Positions 23,271-30,621 of a stretch of DNA of 34,554 nt are shown one piece after another. The stretch spans positions 1 through 34,554 of the forward strand of contig NZ_CAMLOV010000045.1 in NCBI RefSeq assembly GCF_946481715.1, in the 5' to 3' direction. Below the pieces are notes generated by a model. The model ran no database searches, was not told the DNA's origin, and was given only the letters and a program-made list of their open reading frames with translations. Within the stretch, counting starts at the first letter, position 1. Each line of letters starts with the position of its first letter. Source of the stretch: an uncultured Mucilaginibacter sp. Lineage in GTDB: Bacteria; Bacteroidota; Bacteroidia; Sphingobacteriales; Sphingobacteriaceae. Made by a program: the position numbers and the translations under genes.

Positions 23271-23645
23271 ATGAAAAAAATCAAACTAATACTGGCCGGT
23301 TTACTGGCATTTGTATGCATCGCCACTAAGGTACAAGCGCAAACAGCACCAGGTTTTTACGCCGGCAAGTGGGACGTTTTAATAAAAGGCACCCCCAATG
23401 GCGATGTGCATATCATTTTTAACCTAACTGAGAAAGACGGCAAACTTGATGGCACCTTTGTTGACCCTGAAAGCAAAAAAGATGTACCCTTAACTAAAGT
23501 AGAAACGGCAGACGGTAAGGCAACCCTGTATTTCACCATCTCCACTTACGATGTTAACCTTGCAATGGAAAAAGTTGATGATACCCACATAAAAGGAAGC
23601 CTGATGGGGATGTTTGAATCTACCGGCGAACGGATAAAAGAATAA
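23271..23645 (+). CDS. Small secreted protein, lipocalin-like strands
   Basis: Protein of 124 residues with a clear signal peptide (residues 1-24, cleavage after VQAQ). The mature 100 residues consist of short beta strands with regular turns (GKWDVLIKGTPNGDVHII, then FNLTEKDGKLDGTFVDPESK, then HIKGSLMGMFESTGERI), a pattern seen in small antiparallel beta-barrel proteins of Bacteroidota that bind hydrophobic molecules. No specific family is assigned. The ATG is preceded by an A-rich leader without Shine-Dalgarno site, normal for this phylum, and followed by a strong hairpin terminator, so it is a single-gene unit. Confidence 0.7.
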   Translation: MKKIKLILAGLLAFVCIATKVQAQTAPGFYAGKWDVLIKGTPNGDVHIIFNLTEKDGKLDGTFVDPESKKDVPLTKVETADGKATLYFTISTYDVNLAMEKVDDTHIKGSLMGMFESTGERIKE

Positions 23646-23675
23646 GGAATTAGCTTTAAATTACACTGATCATGT

Positions 23676-23710
23676 AACCGTACCCAGGCATAACCGGGTA
23701 CGGTTTTTTA
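23676..23710 (+). terminator. Terminator after the small secreted protein gene
   Basis: AACCGTACCC at 23676-23685 pairs perfectly with GGGTACGGTT at 23696-23705, with a 10-base loop, followed by a run of T. It lies 30 bases after the stop codon. Confidence 0.88.
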
Positions 23711-23795
23711 TTTAAATGCGATGCCAATGGTTTTTATGATAGCCTTTTACAGAACTTAATATATCTTCGCGTTCAATTTTTAGTATTTTATTTAC

Positions 23796-24356
23796 ATGGC
23801 AAAAGCATCTGAAATTAAAGTAGGAAATATATTACGCTACAACGGCGAATTGGTAATTACTACCGAAGTATTACACCGCACCCCGGGTAAAGGCGGCGCA
23901 TTTTACTTGGATAAGTTCCGTAACATTAAAACAGGCCGCATAGTTGAGGCACGCCTGGGTACCGATGAGCAGGTAGAGATCTGCCGCGTAGAGACCAACG
24001 ATTACCAGTACCTGTACGAAGAAGGCGACTACATGGTAATTATGGATAACACCACTTACGATCAGCACAGCATTCCGAAAACACTGTTTGGCCCCGCAGT
24101 GAAATTTTTGAAAGAAGGGATGAATGTTGTAGTTTCTTTCGAGAGCGAGGAACCTATTATGGCCCAAATGCCAAATAGCGTGGAGCTGGAAGTTACTTAT
24201 ACCGAACCTGCTGTAAAAGGCGATACATCATCAGGCGCACTGAAAAATGCCACTACAGAAAATGGCGTTGAAATAAAAGTACCGCTTTTTGTAAACCAGG
24301 GCGATAAAATAAAAGTAGATACCCGCACCGGCGATTACGTGGAGCGTGTGAAATAA
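23796..24356 (+). CDS. efp: Elongation factor P
   Basis: Translation factor of 186 residues that binds ribosomes stalled at polyproline and promotes peptide bond formation. The three-domain layout is complete: an N-terminal KOW-like domain (to about residue 60) with the tip loop HRTPGKGGAFY, in which K32 is the residue modified or required in most families; an OB domain beginning near YLYEEGDYMVIMDN; and the C-terminal domain with NATTENGVEIKVPLFV and GDYVERV. Start and length match the family exactly. It has its own downstream terminator. The lysine modification enzymes are not in the window, so the modification type is not known. Confidence 0.97.
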   Translation: MAKASEIKVGNILRYNGELVITTEVLHRTPGKGGAFYLDKFRNIKTGRIVEARLGTDEQVEICRVETNDYQYLYEEGDYMVIMDNTTYDQHSIPKTLFGPAVKFLKEGMNVVVSFESEEPIMAQMPNSVELEVTYTEPAVKGDTSSGALKNATTENGVEIKVPLFVNQGDKIKVDTRTGDYVERVK

Positions 24357-24376
24357 TAAAAAGAGCAAAGTTTTGG

Positions 24377-24411
24377 AACGGCTATTCGGTAAAACCGGGT
24401 AGCCGTTTTTT
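24377..24411 (+). terminator. Terminator after efp
   Basis: AACGGCTATTCGG at 24377-24389 pairs with CCGGGTAGCCGTT at 24395-24407 with one mismatch and a 5-base loop, followed by a T-run. It lies 21 bases after the efp stop. Confidence 0.88.
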
Positions 24412-24731
24412 GTTATATCATTATCGAGTACCGTCTTCAAATTATTTTACTCCCTCTTCAGGGGGCTGGCGGGCAAAAGCAAGGCCCCTGATGGGCAGGG
24501 GCCTGTACTAACCAATTATAAACCTAAATTATGAGAAGACTTGCTATGTGTTATTCCTAACTTAGTGTAAAGTTAACACTAAGTATTTTATTGTGCAAAT
24601 GTTTTTTCAAAATAATTAACAGGAGCCTACAATTGCCCAAAAATTGCAGGCTTTGCGCGTAAAAAACGATAAATACCCGTACCACTAAAACATCATCATT
24701 ACTTTAGCGTAAGTATATAAAGATCTCAATT
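24412..24731. other. Intergenic region with three hairpins and a nine-codon frame
   Basis: No ordinary gene is seen. The region holds a perfect hairpin AGGCCCCTG(ATGGG)CAGGGGCCT at 24482-24504 without a T-run; a nine-residue frame MRRLAMCYS at 24531-24560 preceded by an A-rich leader; a hairpin ACTTAGTGT...ACACTAAGT (arms 24560-24568 and 24576-24584) that begins on the last base of that frame's stop codon; and a one-mismatch hairpin at 24625-24651. It might be a leader region with a small peptide or a small RNA, but nothing is recognised. Confidence 0.4.
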
Positions 24732-25127
24732 ATGGAAATTAAACGCATAGGCACGCAGCCATCAGGCAAAGGCCCGGCAGAATATTTTACAGGCTCGGTA
24801 CGGATAGATCCCCTGATCAGCCCGCCCGAGCCATCGCGCGTGGCAATGGCGCTGGTAACTTTTGAACCGGGCGCCCGCACAGCCTGGCATACCCACCCCT
24901 TTGGGCAAACGCTTATTGTAACCGCAGGCAGCGGCTGGGTGCAGCGCGAGGGCGATGCAAAGCAGCAAATTTACCAGGGCGATGTGGTGTATTTTGCACC
25001 CAACGAAAAGCATTGGCACGGTGCCACACTAACTACCGCCATGAGCCATATAGCTATACAGGAAAAGCTGAACGGCTCGCCGGTAGACTGGATGGAACAG
25101 GTGACGGACGAGCAATACGCAAAATAG
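24732..25127 (+). CDS. Cupin-domain protein
   Basis: Single-domain cupin of 131 residues. The first motif [11 protein letters not shown] gives likely metal ligands H53, H55 and Q59, and the second motif has [11 protein letters not shown] with H96 as the last ligand. The Gln in place of Glu at the third position is found in (R)-mandelonitrile lyase-like and quercetin dioxygenase-like cupins. Its neighbours give no pathway hint. The ATG at 24732 is preceded by a purine-rich leader. Exact reaction is unknown. Confidence 0.85.
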   Translation: MEIKRIGTQPSGKGPAEYFTGSVRIDPLISPPEPSRVAMALVTFEPGARTAWHTHPFGQTLIVTAGSGWVQREGDAKQQIYQGDVVYFAPNEKHWHGATLTTAMSHIAIQEKLNGSPVDWMEQVTDEQYAK

Positions 25128-25191
25128 TACCGGCAATTGCTAATGTAAAACCCGTTTATCCGTACTGGTTGTGCGATTTATCATTGCATCC

Positions 25192-25223
25192 TTTATTGCG
25201 GTACAATACTTTAGTTACCTTTG
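25192..25223 (+). promoter_or_regulatory. Promoter of the cupin/anti-sigma-like gene at 25253
   Basis: TACCTTTG at 25216-25223 matches the -7 consensus TAnnTTTG. TTTA at 25192-25195 lies 20 bases upstream, and TTG at 25196-25198 lies 17 upstream. The gene begins 29 bases after the box. Confidence 0.5.
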
Positions 25224-25252
25224 CAACGTAGGTTTCTCCCCCAATAATTAAA

Positions 25253-25855
25253 ATGAGAAAAATGAAGGCAAACGAATATATCAATAGCGGCAATCTGGAA
25301 GAGTATTGCTTTGATATGTTCAATCCTGAGCGCCAGCAAGAAATTGCCGGTTTAGCCTCATTGCATCCCGAAATAAAAAAAGAGCTGAACGAGATTGAAC
25401 TGGTCATCGAAAAATTTGCCATGAGCCAGGCTGTAGAACCACGCCCCGAGCTTAGGGAGAGGCTCTTTGGCGCACTGGGTTTCCACGACGACGAAATTTT
25501 AGATATCAATAACCTGCCCGCTACCAATAAATATTCCGATTACACCCAGTGGCTAAAAGCGGTGGAGCATTTGATCCCCGCGGAACCGTTTGAGGACTTT
25601 TTTGCGGAAGTGCTGCAAAGCAACGAGCATATTGCCCAAATGCTGGTAGTAACAAAGCTGAATGTTCCCGAAGAAACCCACCAGGATATTGCCGAAAGCT
25701 TTTTTATACTGAAAGGGCAGTGTGCCTGTACAGTTGGCAACGAAGTTTTCACCCTAAACGCCGGCGATTACCTCGATATCCCGCTGCACATCAACCACGA
25801 TGTTAAAATACTTTCGCCCTACGTTATCGCTATCCTGCAGCATAAGTTTGCCTGA
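25253..25855 (+). CDS. Cupin protein with helical anti-sigma-like N-terminus (ChrR-like layout)
   Basis: Protein of 200 residues. The first 75 residues are acidic helices (ANEYINSGNLEEYCFDMF, PERQQEIAGLASLHPEI, KKELNEIELVIEKFA) like the sigma-binding domains of Bacteroidota anti-sigma factors. The last 90 form a cupin fold with likely ligands H143, E148 and H182. This order recalls ChrR, a zinc anti-sigma factor that uses a cupin to sense singlet oxygen, but the HxxxCxxC zinc motif of ChrR is absent and no sigma gene is adjacent. The start may be the first or the second ATG (25253 or 25262). The role is inferred. Confidence 0.7.
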   Translation: MRKMKANEYINSGNLEEYCFDMFNPERQQEIAGLASLHPEIKKELNEIELVIEKFAMSQAVEPRPELRERLFGALGFHDDEILDINNLPATNKYSDYTQWLKAVEHLIPAEPFEDFFAEVLQSNEHIAQMLVVTKLNVPEETHQDIAESFFILKGQCACTVGNEVFTLNAGDYLDIPLHINHDVKILSPYVIAILQHKFA

Positions 25856-25884
25856 GTTTAATTGCGCGGGCATGCGGCGGTTGT

Positions 25885-26298
25885 TTAATCAATAATACCT
25901 TTTCTATATAAGTCATCAAAAATGATTTGATCAACAGGAGAGCTGATATCCCTGTCGGCATAACACAGGTACCTTATTTCGGCTATCTCGCTTGCGGGTT
26001 GCAGCTCGCCTTCATACTCCCCCCAATAACAGGTCATTTTTACAATAACACCCGGCAGGTGGCTATCGGCCTGCGCACGGTACACGCCCATATATCGCAT
26101 ACTTGGCAGTACGGGGCTAATAGTAAGCTCTTCTTTTATTTCGCGTTCAAGGGCTTCCATGTCGTTCTCGCCTTTCTCTCTCTTACCACCGGGGATGTAC
26201 CAAACACGCCTTCCCTTTGTGCGCGAACTTAGTATCTTTTTATCTTTAATACAGATAAAGGCCAGTTTGTCTATTTCTGTTAAATATGTTGTTTCCAT
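25885..26298 (-). CDS. Nudix hydrolase
   Basis: Pyrophosphohydrolase of 137 residues that cleaves nucleoside diphosphate-linked substrates. The Nudix box GGKREKGENDMEALEREIKEEL is intact: Gly, five residues, Glu, seven residues, REIKEE with the metal-binding glutamates. Only the usual Gly two residues later is Thr. Start at the ATG at 26298 (METTYLTEIDKL) is chosen; the longer frame begins with a GTG at 26334 and adds residues unlike the family. It is convergent with the cupin gene. Substrate is not predictable. Confidence 0.9.
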   Translation of the reverse strand: METTYLTEIDKLAFICIKDKKILSSRTKGRRVWYIPGGKREKGENDMEALEREIKEELTISPVLPSMRYMGVYRAQADSHLPGVIVKMTCYWGEYEGELQPASEIAEIRYLCYADRDISSPVDQIIFDDLYRKGIID

Positions 26299-26437
26299 GG
26301 TAATATCAGCACCTAATATACCTATTGCAACCACGCTACGGCTGTGCTTGCCAATAATAATGGTGTTAATTAAGCAAGGGCAGATTTGCTAAGCTTGAAA
26401 TGAAAAGCGATATTTAGCTCGCAGCATCAAACACATC

Positions 26438-27613
26438 ATGACAAATCTCAACCGAACGATCAAAGAACGTTTCCATGCTATCGACATTATCCGCGGCCTT
26501 ATTATGGTTATTATGGCGTTGGACCATACCCGCGATTTCCTGCATACGCCATCCTCGCCGCTGGATATGCAAACCACAACCGTAATACTATTCTTTACCC
26601 GCTGGGTAACACATTACTGTGCGCCAACCTTCGTATTCCTCAGCGGCGTATCCGTATTTTTGGCCGGGCAACGCCGGTCTAAAAAAGAGCTTAGCCTCTT
26701 CCTGCTTAAAAGGGGCCTATGGCTTATCCTGTCAGACCTCATCATCATGAGCTTCCTCTTCAGTTTCGATATACAGTACCATTTGCTGGTGCTGGAAGTT
26801 TTAACGGCTATAGGGTTTGGGATGATATTACTGGCAGGGCTAATTTATGTACCGCGATGGTTGATCGCAACGCTGGCTGTCCTTATTATTTTTGGCCATA
26901 ATGCTTTAGATTACATTCAGCCGCTCCAAAATAAAACTGCGGATAACTTGCTTAAATTTTTCCTTACTGCCGGTGCGTCGTTTGTGCCCCTTGGCGCTAA
27001 CCGCACCTTGTTATCCTTGTATCCGCCCATTGCCTGGGCAGGTCCGCTGCTGCTGGGCTACGTACTTGGCACATTGTACCAAACCGGGGCCAAGGCAAAA
27101 CAAAGGCAAACCGTATTGTTACTCACCGGGTTCTCATTCATCGGGTTGTTTATCCTGTTACGGCTGATAAACCAATATGGCAACCCGGTACCATGGGCCA
27201 CTCAGCGCAATCTTGCCCATACCCTATTATCTTTTCTCAACACGGCCAAACAACCGCCTTCACTGCTCTTTTTACTTATGACCTTAGGCCCGGTAATGGT
27301 ACTATTGGCCATGGCCGAAAACTTTAATAACAAGCTGACGGCTTTCTTCGAGGTATACGGCAATGTGCCCTACTTTTTTTTCATCGCGCATTTTTTCCTG
27401 CTCAGGGTCATCAATCTTGTATTGATAGGCATAAGCGGCCTTCCCTATAAATCAGACGGCAACCCCATCGTTTGGCAGGCGCAGGGCTTTGGCTTCCCCT
27501 TGTGGGCGGTTTATCTGTTTTGGGCCTTTGTAGTGGCTGCGTTTTATTTCCCATGTAAATGGTACGGCAATTATAAGCGCACGCATAAACAATGGTGGCT
27601 GTCGTATTTGTAG
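26438..27613 (+). CDS. DUF1624/heparan-alpha-glucosaminide acetyltransferase-like membrane protein
   Basis: Multi-pass inner membrane protein of 391 residues with about ten hydrophobic helices. The N-terminal block RFHAIDIIRGLIMVIMALDHTRDF is the conserved signature of the DUF1624 group, which is related to the lysosomal heparan-alpha-glucosaminide N-acetyltransferase and other acyl-transferring membrane enzymes; the His in ALDHTRDF is the expected catalytic residue. A second conserved part is THYCAPTFVFLSGVSVFLAG. The family moves acyl groups across or within the membrane, but the acceptor is unknown here. It is a single gene, with the ArsR/SRPBCC operon starting 154 bases later. Confidence 0.82.
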   Translation: MTNLNRTIKERFHAIDIIRGLIMVIMALDHTRDFLHTPSSPLDMQTTTVILFFTRWVTHYCAPTFVFLSGVSVFLAGQRRSKKELSLFLLKRGLWLILSDLIIMSFLFSFDIQYHLLVLEVLTAIGFGMILLAGLIYVPRWLIATLAVLIIFGHNALDYIQPLQNKTADNLLKFFLTAGASFVPLGANRTLLSLYPPIAWAGPLLLGYVLGTLYQTGAKAKQRQTVLLLTGFSFIGLFILLRLINQYGNPVPWATQRNLAHTLLSFLNTAKQPPSLLFLLMTLGPVMVLLAMAENFNNKLTAFFEVYGNVPYFFFIAHFFLLRVINLVLIGISGLPYKSDGNPIVWQAQGFGFPLWAVYLFWAFVVAAFYFPCKWYGNYKRTHKQWWLSYL

Positions 27614-27713
27614 CCTGTTTGCTTTCACCAGCTTTTTGGGGCAGGTAGTGTATACGCTATAGCCAATGCTTGGTAAGTCAACTTAACTTGCAGGCAGTTT
27701 TTTTTTCAATTAA

Positions 27714-27745
27714 TTTGCGTAACTCAAAAGTTACTTATATATTTG
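27714..27745 (+). promoter_or_regulatory. Promoter of the SRPBCC/ArsR operon
   Basis: TTTG at 27714-27717 (-33) and TATATTTG at 27738-27745 (-7, full match to TAnnTTTG) are separated by exactly 20 bases, the Bacteroidota spacing. Transcription should start near 27752, inside the palindrome. Confidence 0.75.
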
Positions 27746-27764
27746 AGTAACCTTAAGGTTACTC
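27745..27764. promoter_or_regulatory. 20-bp perfect palindrome, putative ArsR operator
   Basis: GAGTAACCTTAAGGTTACTC is a perfect palindrome covering the predicted start of transcription and ending 3 bases before the ATG at 27768. Further GTTACT (27730-27735) and CTCAAA/TTTGAG half-sites lie within the promoter. The gene product at 28201 is the obvious candidate to bind it. Confidence 0.75.
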
Positions 27765-27767
27765 ATT

Positions 27768-28220
27768 ATGAAAAGAAGCATTAAACACCAGGTTTTCTTC
27801 CCCCACCCTCCCGGGATAGTATGGGAGTATATAACCAAACCCGAGTTGATGGAACTATGGCTCATGAAAAACAATTTTCAGCCGATAGTAGGATTCAGAT
27901 TTCAATTCCGTACCGGGCCTATACCCAGCCTCAATTTTGATGGGATTTTCTATTGTAAGGTACTGGAAGTAGTACCCGCTAAAAAACTTTCGTATACATG
28001 GCAAAGCGGCCCCGGCGATGGTAAAATTACGCTCGATTCGGTGGTTACTTTTAAACTGGTGCCAAAGGACAATGGCACCGAACTCTATTTGGAGCATAGT
28101 GGTTTCGCTAAGAAAGAAAACCTCGATTTCTTTAATGGTTTAAACAATGGCTGGCTCGAAAAATTCCCAAAAATTGCTTCCCTTTTAAATACTGCACAAC
28201 ATGGCAACACCAACGCTTGA
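27768..28220 (+). CDS. SRPBCC (AHSA1-like) protein
   Basis: Protein of 150 residues of the START/Bet v1-like superfamily. The N-terminal strand IKHQVFFPHPPGIVWEYITKPELMELWLM is the typical AHSA1 opening, followed by a beta sheet (FDGIFYCKVLEVVPAKKLSYTW) and the long C-terminal helix (FFNGLNNGWLEKFPKI). Such proteins bind hydrophobic ligands or act in stress responses. It is the first gene of an operon: its end overlaps the ArsR gene by 20 bases. Two SRPBCC genes around an ArsR regulator is a recurrent arrangement. The ligand is not known. Confidence 0.88.
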   Translation: MKRSIKHQVFFPHPPGIVWEYITKPELMELWLMKNNFQPIVGFRFQFRTGPIPSLNFDGIFYCKVLEVVPAKKLSYTWQSGPGDGKITLDSVVTFKLVPKDNGTELYLEHSGFAKKENLDFFNGLNNGWLEKFPKIASLLNTAQHGNTNA

Positions 28221-28524
28221 CGCTTTCCAGGTAATAGGCGACCCCAGCAGGAGAAAAATGCTGATGCTGCTCTCTGCCGATAGCATGACGATTAACAACC
28301 TGGCCGATAATTTCGACATGAGCCGCCCCGCCGTTTCAAAACATGTTAAAATACTGTATACCGCAGGCTTCATCTCTATACAGGATATTGGCAGGGAACG
28401 CTACTGTACACTCAAAAAAGATGGCTTTGAGGAACTGCAGGGATGGATCTCCTACTTCGACGATTTCTGGAACTCGAAACTGAAAAAATTAGAAGACTTA
28501 CTAAATAACAAACTACCAAACTAA
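28201..28524 (+). CDS. ArsR-family winged-helix repressor
   Basis: DNA-binding protein of 107 residues with the ArsR winged helix: LDAFQVIGDPSRRKMLMLL, then the recognition region MTINNLADNFDMSRPAVSKHVKILYTAGFISI and the wing GRERYCTL. No metal-binding cysteine pair (CVC) is present, so it is not an arsenic or cadmium sensor. ArsR proteins next to SRPBCC genes typically repress their own operon, and a perfect palindrome lies over the promoter of this operon. Its start overlaps the upstream gene by 20 bases, implying translational coupling. Confidence 0.92.
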   Translation: MATPTLDAFQVIGDPSRRKMLMLLSADSMTINNLADNFDMSRPAVSKHVKILYTAGFISIQDIGRERYCTLKKDGFEELQGWISYFDDFWNSKLKKLEDLLNNKLPN

Positions 28525-28535
28525 AAGAAAACAAA

Positions 28536-29075
28536 ATGGCTACATCAGATTTTACCACTACCATATTGGTAGATCAATCCCCCGCAGAAGCTTTCAATGC
28601 AGTTACCAACCCGCGCGGCTGGTGGTCGGAAGAGATAGAAGGCGGCACCGAAAAACTCAATGATGAGTTTAACTATCATTTCGAAGACATCCATCGCTGC
28701 CACGTAAAGTTAGTAGAGGTTATCCCGGGCAAAAAAGTTGTATGGTATGTAACCGACAACTATTTTAAACCGGGCATTTTCGGCGATGCGTCGCATGAAG
28801 CGCTTGATAACGAGAAGTTATCTAAAGACCAAACCGAATGGACAGGCACAAAGATGATCTTCGAGATCTCGGAAAGGGACAATAAAACCCTGTTACGCTT
28901 TACCCACGAGGGTTTAACGCCCGAGTACGAGTGTTTTGAGGTTTGCGTAAACAGCTGGACCCATTACATTAAAGATAGCCTGTTTGGGCTGATAACCACG
29001 GGCAAAGGCCTGCCAAACGCTACCGGTACCCCAATGACAACCGACGAAGAAAAATTCCATTCGGCAGCCAATTAA
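28536..29075 (+). CDS. SRPBCC (START-like) protein
   Basis: Protein of 179 residues beginning 11 bases after the ArsR stop. TTILVDQSPAEAFNAVTNPRGWWSEEIEGG is the START/AHSA1-type opening, the central strands contain VKLVEVIPGKKVVWYV, and the C-terminal helix is CFEVCVNSWTHYIKDSLFGLI. It belongs with the SRPBCC gene at 27768 and the ArsR regulator to one operon, so it is likely under the same repressor. Its ligand and activity are unknown; such proteins often bind lipid-like or aromatic compounds. Confidence 0.88.
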   Translation: MATSDFTTTILVDQSPAEAFNAVTNPRGWWSEEIEGGTEKLNDEFNYHFEDIHRCHVKLVEVIPGKKVVWYVTDNYFKPGIFGDASHEALDNEKLSKDQTEWTGTKMIFEISERDNKTLLRFTHEGLTPEYECFEVCVNSWTHYIKDSLFGLITTGKGLPNATGTPMTTDEEKFHSAAN

Positions 29076-29118
29076 GCCGGGCATAACACCACTCCGCCAT
29101 TAAATAAAACACAGCATC

Positions 29119-29852
29119 ATGGAAATAGGAATTATTGGTTCGGGCGAAATGGGGACTTGCCTCGCGTGGAAATTTATAAAGCTGGGGCACGCAGTGGCTA
29201 TTGCCAATTCGCGTGGCCCTGCTTCATTAAAAAAACATGCCCGGGATACTGGGCCGAAGCCACATCGGTAGAAGAAGCAATAAAAAACAAGGACGTGGTC
29301 ATTATATCCATTCCCCAAAAAAACATACCGCTGCTCCCCGTTAATTTGTTTAAGCAACTTGCGGAGGATGTAGTGGTGATAGAAACCGGCAACTATTACC
29401 CAAGCCTGCGCGATGGCAATATCCCCGCGCTGCAGCAAAGCGGTATAGATAGCCTGTGGGTGCAACAGCAATTGGGCAGGCCGGTAGTAAAAGCATTTAA
29501 CGCCATATTGGCTACCAGTATATACGAAAAGGCAAAGCCCGCCGGCGATAAAAACCGGGTTGCCATACCGGTTTCCGGCGATGATGCAAAAACCAAACAA
29601 GTAGTTTTTAAGCTGGTAGATGAGTTGGGCTTTGATCCCTTTGATGTTGGCACTATTGCACAATCTTGGAAACAGCAGCCGGGTTCCCCAATTTACTGCC
29701 GCGACCTTGCGCTGGCAGAACTAAAAAAGAGGGCCGATGCACTGGGGGCAGACTGGGCTGCTATGCGGAACACCATCCTGGCCAAACGGCTTGCAGACGA
29801 GGTCCTGATGAAAGCCGACTATCCGGCTTATTTAAAAGCATTGCAGGATTAG
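29119..29852 (+). pseudogene. NADP-binding oxidoreductase (F420-dependent reductase-like), frameshifted
   Basis: The frame from the ATG at 29119 reads MEIGIIGSGEMGTCLAWKFI with a Rossmann GxGxxG loop and continues HAVAIANSRGPASLKKHARDTG, then stops after a few residues. The matching continuation, EATSVEEAIKNKDVVIISIP to the end at 29852 (WAAMRNTILAKRLADEVLMK region), is in another frame. The two halves join smoothly if one G is added to the GGG at 29251-29253. Repaired, it would be 244 residues, the normal length for NADP oxidoreductases of the coenzyme-F420/Rossmann family, in which IANSRG is the NADP-binding strand. It may be a real disruption or a sequencing error in a G-run. Confidence 0.85.
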
Positions 29853-30553
29853 GCCAGGGCCTCGCCTGCGGCTTTTTGCTCTGCGGCTATTTTAAACAAC
29901 CACCATGCCTTTAAACCAAATGTCACCACCACCAGCGGCAGGTACAATTGATTATTAAGCATATCGCCAATAAAAATGCCGGTGTTAAAATACGCCGCCA
30001 GTATACGCAACACCAACCGGCAGGCATTAATTAGGAAGGCCAACAGGATAATACGCCCTGCTCCCGGCCATTTGCGGAACACACAAACCAAAGCAATGCT
30101 GCCCAGCAGCGTGCCAAACATCAAAGGAAAGTATAATGCCGATTGTACGCCTTGCATAATGCCAACGGTACCCATTATTGCCTGCTTGCCTGCGCCATCT
30201 GCGGTTGCATAAGCCGTAGTTAGGTTTAACTGTACATAAAAAAGTTCTACCGACCGTAGCGCAACCTCTAACAGCGCAAACATAAAAAACCCCAAAAATG
30301 CCAGAGCCGCCAGCCCTTTGTTGCGGCTAAACGCCTCGGCACAAACAACAAAAAATATATAAAGCAGCCCAAACATGCTCAAAAGCATCAACCACGACCG
30401 CCAAACGTGCAGGCTATTGCCGCCGTTTAAAAAATCGGTAATGGCGTTGCCCGTTTCTGGCACACGGTTATACACCCACCATTGAAACGTTTGCACAGCT
30501 ATGTAAATAATTGCCATTACGCCGGCACCCAGCTTCATTTTATAACTGATCAT
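29849..30553 (-). CDS. DUF4386-like membrane protein
   Basis: Integral membrane protein of 234 residues with six to seven hydrophobic segments, for example LGAGVMAIIYIAVQTFQWW at the start, then WLMLLSMFGLLYIFFVVCAEAF and PLMFGTLLGSIALVCVF. The layout and the LNGGNS...LNNQLYLPL pattern recall the DUF4386 group common in Bacteroidota, but the assignment is weak. It converges with the frameshifted oxidoreductase and their ends overlap by 4 bases. Its start lies 68 bases from the divergent AraC-type regulator, which may control it. Function unknown. Confidence 0.62.
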   Translation of the reverse strand: MISYKMKLGAGVMAIIYIAVQTFQWWVYNRVPETGNAITDFLNGGNSLHVWRSWLMLLSMFGLLYIFFVVCAEAFSRNKGLAALAFLGFFMFALLEVALRSVELFYVQLNLTTAYATADGAGKQAIMGTVGIMQGVQSALYFPLMFGTLLGSIALVCVFRKWPGAGRIILLAFLINACRLVLRILAAYFNTGIFIGDMLNNQLYLPLVVVTFGLKAWWLFKIAAEQKAAGEALA

Positions 30554-30568
30554 TCCTTATTTTTATTC

Positions 30569-30598
30569 CAAAATTATATAAAGCAACGCCATTTTCAA
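30569..30598 (-). promoter_or_regulatory. Promoter of the DUF4386-like gene
   Basis: On the minus strand TAATTTTG (30569-30576) matches the -7 consensus TAnnTTTG and TTG (30596-30598) lies 19 bases upstream. It sits in the 68-base gap shared with the divergent AraC-type gene. Confidence 0.55.
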
Positions 30599-30621
30599 CA
30601 CCTTTAAGCAATATCCCCAAA

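Noticed and set aside
24482..24504. Rho-independent terminator or riboswitch
   Set aside because: A perfect GC hairpin but no T-run on either strand, and no riboswitch consensus is recognised.
29100..29663. 187-codon minus-strand frame opposite the oxidoreductase
   Set aside because: The plus strand shows a clear Rossmann protein in two frames; the minus frame is its shadow, in spite of its length.
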